From contig CM030848.1 in assembly GCA_018105865.1 (NCBI GenBank), forward strand, positions 9,830,301 to 9,894,300: a stretch of 64,000 nucleotides of DNA, read 5' to 3'. The DNA is from Metaphire vulgaris (taxonomy: Eukaryota; Annelida; Clitellata; Crassiclitellata; Megascolecidae). Both the position numbers and the translations under genes were made by a program. Positions 46,531 to 64,000 of the stretch are shown in pieces (position 1 is the first letter of the stretch; each line of letters starts with the position of its first letter). The notes beneath the pieces were generated by a model. The model saw only the letters and a program-made list of their open reading frames with translations. It had not been told where the DNA came from and did not search any database.

Positions 46531-47035
46531 TTTATTTTGTTTTCAATATCTTTCAAAAGAGCTTCATAATAAGAGTTTAGATGTCTTTCATTTGTAAGTC
46601 TTCTACTAAACTCATTGATGCCCTAGGCTTTACGATGGAAGTATGAGTATAGAAGTATATCGATCGATTATCGATTGATGATATCTAGACACCCGAGGAA
46701 GACCTTGTTATAGTTCGCAAGACTTGTCTTGGAAAGTGACATTGTTCAAATGTGTGGATTGAAGCTTGAATACTGTCGGCTGAAGTGACTTTGTTTTTTG
46801 TAAGATTTCTGGTTTGAGGTTTATAAAAATTATTTACAGGATATGGTGTGGGCCATTTGTAGCCTTTTAAAATTAAGAGTTAGACAAGAATTCATAAGTC
46901 TGAGAAAGCTGAATTGTATATAAGGTTGTTGTATCATTGGCTTAGCCATGGAGGCCAGGTACCTATTCTGGGATTTGCGCATTGAGAAATTCTTTGGGGG
47001 GAATGGGGACAAGGTAGCATGAATGTCTCGAGCCT
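46530..47035. other. No feature recognised
   Basis: Only short unconserved frames. Ends next to a nested transposon cluster. Confidence 0.35.
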
Positions 47036-47036
47036 A

Positions 47037-47455
47037 CGGGCCATTCATAAAGTACGTCACGCTATTTTGGACCATTTTGACCCCTCCCTTTGTCACAAAT
47101 CTCCAGTGGCGTAGCGAGGTGGCTGGGGTGGCAGCCGCCCTCGGGTGCTGAGGTGGGGGGCGCCAAAATGGGGTTTTGGTATTCAGATAAATAAGCGACG
47201 ATTGTTTGCTCATGGGGGCTTTGCGTCACAGATTGAGGGGGCGCCGAATTGAGGGGTGACGGGGGTACCGAATGAGTAACACGAGAGACGACCTTTTTGT
47301 TCGTCAAGATTCTTGTATAGACCTATTGATGACGCCATTGGTTCACCGGGCGCCGGAAACCCTCGCTACGCCATTGCAAATTTCGGGACCCCTTAAAGTA
47401 CGTCACAAATCTCGGACCCATCTCCCCATAAATTTCGTCACGCAGGGTTTCTATT
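47037..47455. mobile_element. CATAAAGTACGTCACG-type element with nested hAT
   Basis: The left arm CCATTCATAAAGTACGTCAC resembles the ends of the 36.2-kb Harbinger-like element; the right part reads CATAAATTTCGTCACG. It is interrupted by the element at 47104-47376. Confidence 0.5.
47104..47376. mobile_element. hAT-type element, CAGTGGCGTAGCGAGG ends
   Basis: The ends are CAGTGGCGTAGCGAGG and CCTCGCTACGCCATTG. Flanks CAAATCTC and CAAATTTC match 7/8. It carries GACGACCTTTTTGTTCGTCA near 47288. Confidence 0.85.
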
Positions 47456-47470
47456 TAATATATTCGAGAT

Positions 47471-47871
47471 CAGGGCCGGAATAAGGTCCGAGTGGGCCGG
47501 GGGGCTGAGAAAAAAAGGCCGTCGCCTATATTGAAAATCTCTGACAGGCAAAAAAAGGTTATCTCCCTTCCAATTCGTGCTGAGAAGCAAAAAAGGGTTA
47601 CAGTGTATCTCGAAAATCAAATCGGTGGGCCTATTTTCATGATGGGTCGGGGGCTACAGCCAGTGGCGGCTCCACCGGGGGGCCAGAGGGGCCCGTGCCC
47701 CCTATTGAGTGCCTGGCCCCCAGTGCCCCCAGTTGGGACCCTATACTTAATGCTATATACATTAAACAACAAATGGTTGGCCCCATGATTAGAAGTTGCC
47801 ACCCCAACGCCCCCCACTTGCCAAATCCTAGAGCCGCCACTGGCTGCAGCCCCCGCCTTAATATGGCCCTG
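47471..47871. mobile_element. hAT-type element, CAGGGCC family, with nested hAT
   Basis: The ends are CAGGGCCGGAATAAGG and CCTTAATATGGCCCTG. Perfect 8-bp duplications TTCGAGAT flank it. Motif copies GACAGGCAAAAAAGGTTATC and GAGAAGCAAAAAAGGGTTAC lie inside. It is the same family as 2774-2965. Confidence 0.9.
47661..47842. mobile_element. hAT-type MITE, CAGTGGCGGCTCCA family (nested)
   Basis: The ends are CAGTGGCGGCTCCACC and CTAGAGCCGCCACTG. Flanks GCTACAGC and GCTGCAGC match 7/8, inside the CAGGGCC element. Confidence 0.88.
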
Positions 47872-48032
47872 TTCGAGATTCTCGTGCAATTTCTGCAGCA
47901 AAACAGATAAGACCTATTCAACTTTCCACAATGATAGGCCTAGCGAATGTAATAGAGACTTAAAATTTAATGTATCTCGATGGTCAAAAGTTGTTATGAT
48001 CTGAGCACTTAAACAGGTCTTCTCCTGTCAGG

Positions 48033-48195
48033 CAGTGTTTTATTCAGGCCTGTTAGAGAAAGATTCCTCCCCCAAAACCTCAAAATTCTCCCCAAAATTT
48101 AGCACTGACAAACTTTTGCATTGCACTGTCCCTTCCCTCCAGCGTCAATCTCCCCCCCCCCAATGCCTGGAGTCTAGACTCTAGATAAACCACTG
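48033..48195. mobile_element. hAT-type MITE, family A relative
   Basis: Begins CAGTGTTTTATTCAGGCC and ends TAGATAAACCACTG. Flanks CTGTCAGG and CTATCAGG match 7/8. Confidence 0.8.
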
Positions 48196-48522
48196 CTATC
48201 AGGCATAGGCGGCTACCGTTGGGGTGTCAGAAGACTCACAGATTTCAGCCAAGGGGCGTCCAATAGGCCCAAGCTGCTGGACACCCCCACAGAATTGCCG
48301 CAATTTTAGCATGTACAGTGCAAGAGTTGTCTCAAGTTTGTTAGCAACAACGTCTGTGAAGCTATGCAGTGTAGTGCCGTTAAAAAGCGGACACCCCAAG
48401 TTTTGTGACAGATCGCCGCCTACTGTATGCTAGCGGCCTAATAGAAGTTTACACTTTATGAATGGCATAGGCTGCAGGCTCCAATGCGCTTCCGAGTGAT
48501 TTTTTAGAAGAAGCGCTATGTA

Positions 48523-48780
48523 AACAGTGGCGTTGCCAAAGGGGGATTGGGGGTTAAACCCCCTTGGCTGCCAAAAACAAATTAATTTTAATGAGTTTCT
48601 GTGCATTTTTAATTTTGGGACGCGATTTTGGGGGTCAAAGCCCCCTTGGCTATAGAATGTAACGGTTTCAGAGGTGACGACCTTTTTTGCTTGTCAAGAT
48701 TTTTCCGAAGTTGGTCAAAAGTTTCAAAACCAGAAACCAACCCCCTCTCCGTCCGGAAATCCTGGCTAAGCCACGTACTG
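48523..48780. mobile_element. hAT-type element, CAGTGGCGTTGCC, damaged right end
   Basis: Begins CAGTGGCGTTGCCAAAGG; the right side reads AATCCTGGCTAAGCCACGTACTG. It contains GTGACGACCTTTTTTGCTTG at 48674. Confidence 0.7.
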
Positions 48781-48864
48781 TATGCAAATATTCTATTTCG
48801 GTACATGTGCTGAGCAACTTGAACACAGTTGATTTAAATGCACGATAGTAGTCATCACTCATCA

Positions 48865-48867
<3 letters not shown>

Positions 48868-48940
<73 letters not shown>
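48868..48940. repeat. (CT)n microsatellite
   Basis: About 73 bp of pure CT, directly before a CpG-rich island. Confidence 0.95.
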
Positions 48941-48943
<3 letters not shown>

Positions 48944-48989
48944 AGGACCTGCGGAGTTTGTTTCTGTTTGTGCATGACGTGCCCCGAAG

Positions 48990-49206
48990 GCAAGCATTCT
49001 GCGTCGTTTCCTTCTCATCGATGTCGTCGCCGGCGCGATGCAATCAGCCTTCGGGTCCACTTACCGACATCACTACGATATGCAAATCGTTCGTGCCAAA
49101 CTGGACGCTGACAGCGGAACGATCGACTGGAGTTCGAGCATTGTTAAGAATTCGGTCGTTATTTCACTGCAGGCAACTGCAGCAGGAGTAGAATACTCAG
49201 AACTAC
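48990..49206 (+). CDS. Possible exon, unrecognised
   Basis: A CpG-rich island after a pyrimidine tract is open in one plus-strand frame. It includes RRFLLIDVVAGAMQSAFG, RHHYDMQIVRAKLDADSG and TIDWSSSIVKNSVVISLQ, with alternating hydrophobic and polar residues typical of coding sequence. A possible donor is CTACT-GTGAGC at 49206. Its phase does not join cleanly to the otopetrin first exon. No family is recognised. Confidence 0.25.
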
Positions 49207-49518
49207 TGTGAGCCTGTGTGATAGAAGCGCCTTCCCTCTGTGCACGTAATCGATTGATGAGGTGACGCGCAGTTCGAAGACTTTTGCCAGTACTTTCGAC
49301 TGGATCGCCATGATCGTTAGGTTACCAATTCGAACGTCTTTTGTGAACCGCAGTAGACCTGCTTCTGTAGGCCTACAGCCTGTATCTAAACGAGACTTCT
49401 CGAAGGGGAATTCTTGCATAACTTATTGAGGTATGGTCAAGCTTTAAAACAAAAGCTTTAAAGTTCCTGTCTTTCTCAAAACAATAGTCAATATAGACGT
49501 TTTAACACAACGTTGATA

Positions 49519-49707
49519 CAGTGGCGGCTCCACGTGGGAGTTCCGGCCCCGGGGACCCGTTGCCCTTATTGAATGCCTGCCCCAGTGGCCTCCAGTTGAG
49601 ACCTCTATACTTGCCATTACATACCAAGCAACAAATAGTTGGCTCCGTGCTAAGCAGTTGCCACGCCAAAACCCCTCCCTACTTGCAAAATCCTGGAGCC
49701 GCCACTG
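49519..49707. mobile_element. hAT-type MITE, CAGTGGCGGCTCCA family
   Basis: The ends are CAGTGGCGGCTCCACG and CTGGAGCCGCCACTG. Flanks CGTTGATA and CGTTGAAC are only partly alike. Confidence 0.8.
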
Positions 49708-50211
49708 CGTTGAACTAACACTTGAATGTAGCCCACTAGAACTAGTCAGGATTATAATTCGGCTCCATCAATCGTCAGAGAAACATATAGGCCTAGACCT
49801 ATTCAACTGTCGATAATGATAACGAATATAAGAGAGACCTACAATGTTATGTTTCTCAGGCAAAAATTGTTAATAAGAAATTAAAGACGTCTTTTACTAT
49901 ACTTCCTATCATGTATATTTAAGGTGACATTATTACTGAAAGTGTGACGTCACGCTGGTCTTAACCCCCTCCACTCCTCTGTCGCAAACTGTCACACTTT
50001 CTCAGACCCCTCCATCTCCAGCGTGAAGTACTTTAAGGACGGCGCCTTCAGACGACGTGAAAAAGTCGGGTGATTGCAACGCCGTTGGAGGATTATTAAC
50101 TCGTTCCCACGACGACGATCGACAGACACCAAGGCAACGCCGGAGACGCGGAAGATAACTGTTGGCAACAAAAGAAGGGCCGAGGAGGAAGAGAAAGAGG
50201 AGGAGGAGACG

Positions 50212-57811
<7,600 letters not shown>

Positions 57812-57876
57812 CAGACGCATTTTCGGGATTAAGCATAATTGCGGAACCTATGCTTATTTCAGATACTCAATATTAA

Positions 57877-57948
57877 CCCCTTAACTAGGGATCCCGGATA
57901 TATCCGCCCATTTTACATTGAGTTACAGTTAAACACACGGTTAAGGGG
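57877..57948. mobile_element. 72-bp piggyBac-type MITE
   Basis: TTAA flanks both sides. The inverted ends are CCCCTTAACT and GGTTAAGGGG. The core has GGATCCCGGATATATCCG and CATTTTACATTGAGTTAC, matching 24535-24605 in reverse. It lies 66 bp after the otopetrin stop codon. Confidence 0.8.
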
Positions 57949-57974
57949 TTAACTGCCTCGAGTGTGGGTTACGC

Positions 57975-58162
57975 CAGTGGCGGCTCCACAGGGGAACCGG
58001 GGAGGCCGTGCCCCCTATCGAATGCCTGGCCTCCCAGCGTCCCTCTGTTGGGACCTTAAACTTACCACTACATACCTATCAACAAATGGTTGGCCACATG
58101 CCTAAAAGTTGCCACCCCAACGCCGCCGCCCCCCAACTTGCCAAATCCTGGAGCCGCCACTG
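57975..58162. mobile_element. hAT-type MITE, CAGTGGCGGCTCCA family
   Basis: The ends are CAGTGGCGGCTCCACA and CTGGAGCCGCCACTG. Perfect 8-bp duplications GGTTACGC flank it. Confidence 0.92.
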
Positions 58163-58396
58163 GGTTACGCGCTGAAGCGGTAGCTAGGCTGACGGAGCGG
58201 GTTCTAGCCCCGTTAGCACCCCTATAGTGGCTTTCAACAGGCAGTAATGCATCACGATCGACTGTAAATCACGGCACAATATATTGTAGATGTCAGTAAT
58301 AAATACACCGATATATTTGCGAAACTCAGGATGACAGACGGAACATTCCGAAAATCGAAACTTTTTTAATATGACGACCTGACCGCCTTTCATCGA

Positions 58397-58535
58397 TAGC
58401 CATAGGCGTAAACTTCTATTATGCCGCTAGACTCGAGCTCCCCACTTTTTGACAGGTTACCACAAGTGAGGGGAAGGGTATAGTAGTTGCCCCCCCCTCA
58501 CTTTTCATCTCAGTTTTTACGCTAATGTTGGCAGC
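58397..58535. mobile_element. CATAGGCGTAAACTTCTATTA-type MITE
   Basis: The left end is CATAGGCGTAAACTTCTATT and the right end GTTTTTACGCTAATG. Related fragments lie near 5.05-5.16, 43.3-43.4 and 48.2-48.46 kb. Confidence 0.55.
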
Positions 58536-58719
58536 CACCTGTTGACGGAGACAGGTAGTTGGCGAACAGCATCTACAATAAAGAAAAATCTTGTACAACT
58601 GTAGTTCGACCTCAACCGATTCCTGGTTTCTGCGTCATTTGCATGACCCTCAAAACGTTAGAACTTTTCACGGCGAGTTGTAATACACGCGGCGCCAGTT
58701 TGCAAGCTGAACAAAATAG

Positions 58720-58960
58720 CTAGAGTCATTTATAAGCTACCATATCAGCATCTATGGCAGGATCATCAATTTGGGGGAGGTCGGTAAATTCTGGGGATCC
58801 CCTGCCAAAAAAAGAAGCATGATAAGCAAAAAAGGTCATCGCATAGCTGAAATTGGGGCGGGGTGTTGGGGTGGGGGTGGAGGGCAGGGGTGTTGGGGGC
58901 GGTCTCAAATTGGGGGAGGAGGTGTTAGGGGTGGTGCAAAAATATCCCTGATCTATGGAT
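58720..58960. mobile_element. G-rich transposon fragment with internal motif
   Basis: ATGATAAGCAAAAAAGGTCA near 58819 sits in GGGGTGTTGGGGGCGG-like sequence. Ends not resolved. Confidence 0.4.
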
Positions 58961-58979
58961 ATAGTATCTGCCAGTGTCC

Positions 58980-60219
58980 AGACTTTTCTGAATAAGTAAT
59001 ATTCTGATAAATTTCAGAAATCATATGAGGTGTGCTCGGGCCCCTCAATATACGTTGTAGCCTTCGCCTCGTGTAAAAACTGAAGCTAGACCAGTGCTTG
59101 ATTAGGCCTATTCAAAAATCAAAACAGACATTCAGGCATTCAGACAACATACAACCTTCATGGCCAACATTGAATTTTTGAAAAATCCTAAGCACCTTCT
59201 CCCTAAATCATCACATTTTCATAATTGTTAAAAGCCTACTGATTCAAACCAAGCTAAAAGAATTACTCTACGAATCCTCATTCTTGTCCGAAGGTGTTTC
59301 CATCAGCCCATCCCAACGATGTCTTCAAAGTTCAAACACTTTTAAATTTGCCAACATACATTGAAATTTTAAAAATATCTTAGTGTTGATAAGCCTGCTG
59401 CAATCCACGCTAAAGCAATCACTCTAACCCTCACTCTTGACTTAAAGCGTTCAAATAAGCCCAATCAATCAATAAATCAACCAACAAATCAATCAATAAT
59501 CAATCAATCAACTTCTATGGTGCCACTATCATAATGCCTAGGGTGCACCAAAATCCAATCCAAATTATTTCCAACACACCCATGTCTTAAAACACTGTAA
59601 AATCTTATACAATTTTCATAAATTGAATTTAAAATCAACTGCCTCTAAATAGCCACATCCTGAAAATATGTGGCTAAATAAAGTGGTACAGTTTCTATTG
59701 GACCACCCTTCCCTGTCTACGGACGTCATCGTCCAGTCACAAGGAAAGTTCTACTGAATACCAAGTTTCCATTCATCTGTATAAAAGATTAAAATATCAA
59801 AATATGAAATTGTCATTTGCAATGAAAAGGTACAAGGCGTCTAACACATGACATTCCACATACAGCCCAACAGTTAATTTTCACCTGAATACTGAAATTC
59901 TGTATTAAAATTGATACAGCTTCTGCAGTGAGCACAGAACAAGTACTAGGTATAGGTCTAAGACCTCAGCCACCACCAATAACAATATCAGAAAATATAT
60001 ACTCAAATAATAGAACTTTTACAGTGAAATCACTCAAAGTGAAACAGCACTTGTAGCACTAATATACTAAATAAAGTATCAACATATTGAAGCATGTATG
60101 TTGAGCCATTTTATAAACACATTATTCAAAGATTACAGGACTAATTATATTAGCAATAGCAAAGTACACAAACTGGAGATCAAGATCATAATTGACTATT
60201 AAAACTTCAATTATTTAAC

Positions 60220-60258
<39 letters not shown>

Positions 60259-60600
60259 GCAATAACAACAACGACGATGACAGCAACAACAACAAAAATA
60301 ATAATAATAATAAAATGACAATTGCAAAATGACAACAACAGAGTTACAAGAGCAGCAATAATAGCAAAAACAACAAAAATAGCAATAGAGTTAAAAATAT
60401 TCACTCTGCTTTTACGCCTAAAATGGGCAAATTGGCTCATTTAATTACACAAAAGCATGAAAAAGTGATATATCATACATAATATCACAACAATAACAAT
60501 TAAAATTTATAAAATTTGTTGCAGCAATCAGCATATCAGATGAAAAAAACAAGTCGCGTCGTTGGCTAATTGTAATCACTCGAATGATAATTTCCCACTA
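58980..60600. other. Probable SLC17 3' UTR and downstream sequence
   Basis: AT-rich with no conserved frame. An (AAT)n run lies at 60221-60257, and CAATCAAT repeats near 59455-59510. Confidence 0.35.
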
Positions 60601-60609
60601 AAAATGCAT

Positions 60610-63377
60610 TCACGATGAGCATTCACGATGAGCGCCACTCAGCATCATGAGCGCTCCGCTCAGCAGCGGCTGCCTTTCGTCCTGTCCATTGGTCTCAACG
60701 GTCACTTCGCTTTCATTTATCGCTGTCCACTGTTGCTGAACAGAAGAGCCAAGAATGACGTAGGAGAGAGAAGCTGCACCGGTAAGTCCAGCCGTCATGA
60801 AGAACACACTCTGCCATTGGTACTTTTTCCCCTAAAAAAACCACACACGCCATCGAGGTGACTGTTTCTTTACTTCATCAAACGCAAAGTCTAAACAACC
60901 TTATACTCACCAGTAACATAAAACTACGGGCTCAGAATCAAACTCGTGAAGATCAAAAGACTTTAGATACAAACACTCACAGGTGCGAAAAAAATTAAAG
61001 AAGAAGCGTTTGTTAATAATAATATAATATAATAATAATAAATAGTATCATTTTATAGTACCATTTTTATAGTATCATTTCTAATACTCTAGAGGTATCA
61101 ATTGATGGTATTTCAAATTCATCAGCAAAAGACCGAGTCATTCCAGGAATCAGTCAGTGAGAAATTTGGTTCACCATAAAATATTTGGCAGTGAACTGTG
61201 ATTACGTTTTCGGCAGATGGCAGCACTGAAATTCATACACTGCACTGCGCGGTTTGACCGATATGTGATCTAAATAATTACCATCTCTGGATAGCAACAA
61301 ATGAAAATCTTAATAATTATGGTCTTAATCTGAATTACTCACTTGTCCGTGAGTCAATAGTTGAACGAGAGCTGGCGATACAAATCCTCCAACATTGCTG
61401 AATATGTTAAGGATCCCCATTACAGAGCCTGGGAAACAGTTACATTCCACAGAATCAACTCAAAGGCTCCAACAAATATTTATAAATAATGATTTTTTTG
61501 TACAAGTTTTCTTACGGAGTTCAGTACATTTGTGCAGCCTGTTTTACACCGCTCAAACTATTCTCTAGTGGCAACACCATTGGCTCATCTGTGCTAATCA
61601 CATCACTAAAAGACAATGAATCATAAAACTTTACCGGGCATCCCGGATATATCCGTCCATTTTAGCCTTTTTTTTTACTATAGTTATACATTATAGTCAT
61701 TTTGAAGAGCATGACTCTGTAATGTGCCATTACTCCTGACATGGTAACATGGCATATAATAATTGTCATGATGATGACGATGATTTTGACAATGATGGTG
61801 GTGATGAAGGTTATGATGATGATAATGAGCAAGACCTGTACCCCAGAAATAGTATCATTAAATGGACGATTAGTCTCATTGGGGAGTGATAATAAATAGT
61901 TCTAGCATGGTATAAGGCCTAAGCCAGTACCAGCAGTCAGACTGACCAGCATGCTGTGGAGAAATATCAAGGCAACTGATGCCTGGACCAGCTGCTGAGA
62001 GACCGCCGATTCCCCAAGAAATGGTCAGGAACATGATTGGCAATTTTGGATCACAAGCAGTGAAACCCATTGCAACGATAAATGCTGCCGCAGAAAGACC
62101 TCCTGCGAATACAAAAGACACAACGCTGAAAACAACGAACTTTACAAAGTTTCTAAGAGCACTTAAATGAATTCACTGGTGCTCTTATTGGGATCAATGA
62201 GATCGCACAATCTGCTGGATCTCAAGGCTGAAATTACTGTGACTTCAGCTTTTGAATTGTGCCTATTCAGCTGATGCCAAATGCATTACTATAGGATGAC
62301 ACTTTCAGGATTTAGCTCAGATGGGAAAACATGAAACAAATAAAGCCTATTGAGTATGGTAGCCTTACAATTTACAGCAGGGTTCCACATACAATAAATC
62401 AAATTCTTTAACAAGAAAAAAGTTAAAACATAAAAGTTAATATGATGTGCAGTAAAGAATGAGATTGCAAGACTGGCTAATTACCTACTACCTAAATTAG
62501 CTTGTTTATAAACTTATTAATTAGTCACTCATATATTTTTACATTAGTTTAATTTAGATTCTTTTCTAGCATAAGTTAGTTAATTTTTTTACATCAATAT
62601 GTATGTATTTGCATCAATATGTATGTTTATCTTGTGTTATCTTGTGTAGATTATTTGTACATACCTATATGAATTTGAATAAATTATTCTCAGACAATTT
62701 TAAAAAAGATTGTGGAGTTATACCAATTATTATGTCTGACAAGTGTTGTCCTAAGTGCACTAGTAGGATTCAAAATGCCTCTAGCAAATTGTTAAATGTA
62801 AAAAGTAAAATGCAAATTGTACAAGAAAATGATGGACACCAAGGACAATTTTTTTACTAGTGTTAGGGTCGTGAATTTATGAAACATTTTTAGACAAAAA
62901 TGCAGTAACAATTGAAACAATTAACTGGGCTATTATATATTGAGAGCAATTACAGTGACTTTTGTACAGGCTGATGCACCCTAAGCCACTCGTAATCACA
63001 TTATTATTATTAAATGTGACAAACGAGCATGGTTCATGCTAATTTTAAATTGGATGTGCTCCAATACAATGAATATGTTTCTTGCTAATTTATTTGAAAG
63101 AATTAGAAGATAAGCAACTTGCAAAGTAAATAAATGCTGCAAATTTGCAAATTTCATTTATTTATTTAAAGCATCATTCCGATATCTAGTGACCAAGTAA
63201 TATACAGAAATACTGTAAATAAGCCATCTGCATTCATCACAGACCAACTAGTGTGAACGTCTTCCTCGTGCTGGTAACTGACATCCATCGTCTGGCGATG
63301 ACGAAATCAGCCAAAGATCCAGCAAATAGAGCCGAAAAGAAATTAGACAAATACGGAGCAGCATTAAGAACACCATT
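60610..63377 (-). CDS. SLC17-family anion/phosphate co-transporter (3' part)
   Basis: Major-facilitator transporters of the SLC17 group (phosphate/urate transporters, sialin, VGLUT). The minus-strand exons seen are 63245-63377, 61947-62102, 61343-61428 and 60610-60831 (stop). Phases 1, 1 and 0 agree. Motifs are NAAPYLSNFFSALFAGSLAD then RRWMSVTSTRKTF (conserved Asp/Arg loop), FLTISWGIGGLSAAGPGI then SCLDISPQHAG (the LDIAP signature, here with Ser), GSVMGILNIFSNVGGFVSPA, and YQWQSVFFMTAGLTGAASLS (last helix). The C-terminal tail ends with a dileucine-like ERQPLL. Upstream exons lie beyond the right edge. Which SLC17 member it is cannot be decided. Confidence 0.88.
62800..63015 (+). repeat. Diverged LINE 3' end with (ATT)n
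   Basis: AAATGCAAATTGTACAAGAA, TTTTTACTAGTGTTAGG and the closing ACAGGCTGATGCACCCTAAG...ATTATTATTA follow the layout of the LINE ends at 18.0 and 32.5 kb. It lies in an SLC17 intron. Confidence 0.4.
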
Positions 63378-63620
63378 CTGAAATTATGCAAAGCAGATTT
63401 CAATCACCCAAGTGCAGATAATAAGCATTGCCAATACTATGAAAATGTTTTCTTACACAACATCGAAGACATAACATAGGCATTGAAAAATCAGGTTATT
63501 CTCTGAATAAATACACATATTTTTTTACTGATTTGAAGGGGATCTGGTACCTTAAGCTAACCATCATGTCTCTGTTAATTTAACCTTCACAATAAGCAAA
63601 CTATAAAAGTATTCCTGTGG

Positions 63621-63624
<4 letters not shown>

Positions 63625-63682
<58 letters not shown>

Positions 63683-63683
63683 G
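63625..63683. repeat. (ATT)n microsatellite
   Basis: About 59 bp of pure ATT. Confidence 0.95.
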
Positions 63684-64000
63684 ACGATTTATGAAGTGCA
63701 GTAACATAGCCATCAGCCAAAACCAAAAGCGCTGTACGGTCAACAGTCAAATATATGTATTCTTATATGCGATCTGCATATAATAAAAAATTTGAAAGCT
63801 GGCTTTGAAAAATTTTAAAAGAATTTAATTAAATAAGTGGAATGACACAAGACCATAAGAAATTCCACAGAAAATTGATAGGCCTTGGCAAGTTAAAATG
63901 ACAACTGGATATATTGTTCTCAAAGATCAAAGAGGTAAAGTTCAATCATAATCTGTAGACTTGTGCACTTCTATCTGCACCAGTTCTAATCTGATTATGT

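Noticed and set aside
47492..47921. Frames of about 95 codons on both strands
   Set aside because: They lie entirely inside nested hAT elements and recur with each MITE copy.

Overview
This is animal nuclear DNA. Genes are split into small exons with GT-AG introns, encode metazoan families, and sit among hundreds of transposon fragments and microsatellites. The species cannot be named from the sequence. The over-used palindromic word TAGGCCTA, the dense hAT-type miniature elements and the gene set suggest a marine invertebrate; I lean towards an ambulacrarian (echinoderm or hemichordate), at low confidence.

Layout. 1-20 kb is repeat-dense, with CpG-rich islands that I read as exons of one minus-strand gene: a cysteine-rich-domain exon near 13.8 kb, a transmembrane exon near 11.7 kb and an acidic tail exon near 6.6 kb. 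The protein resembles TNF receptors of the BCMA/TACI type. A block of unrelated tandem arrays fills 7.3-9.95 kb. 20-23.6 kb is intergenic and holds a decayed Tc1-type transposon. 23.7-30.3 kb is FBXW9 (minus), with one damaged exon. 33.6-36.0 kb is NUDT1/MTH1 (plus). 39.7-43.9 kb is a MOB2-type kinase activator (plus), with a CR1-like LINE fragment inside its first intron. 44-50 kb is a long 3' region plus nested transposons. 50.2-57.8 kb is a seven-exon otopetrin proton channel (plus), whose first intron holds about 1.3 kb of nearly pure (ATC)n. 60.6-63.4 kb is the 3' part of an SLC17-family anion/phosphate co-transporter (minus), whose 5' exons lie beyond the right edge.

The genes do not form a pathway or operon; they are independent animal loci. 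NUDT1 (nucleotide-pool sanitation), MOB2 (NDR-kinase regulation), FBXW9 (SCF adaptor), otopetrin (proton channel) and SLC17 (anion transport) have clear family signatures. For these genes I checked that exon phases agree at nearly every junction.

The most unusual signals are: (1) the BCMA/TACI-like receptor in what looks like an invertebrate; (2) a short internal motif, GACCTTTTTTGCTTGTCA, repeated at about 20 sites inside transposon families with different ends; (3) elements made of iterated short phrases in inverted orientation; (4) a LINE 3'-end hairpin with (ATT)n tails recurring across the window. All homology calls come from remembered family motifs, without database searches.
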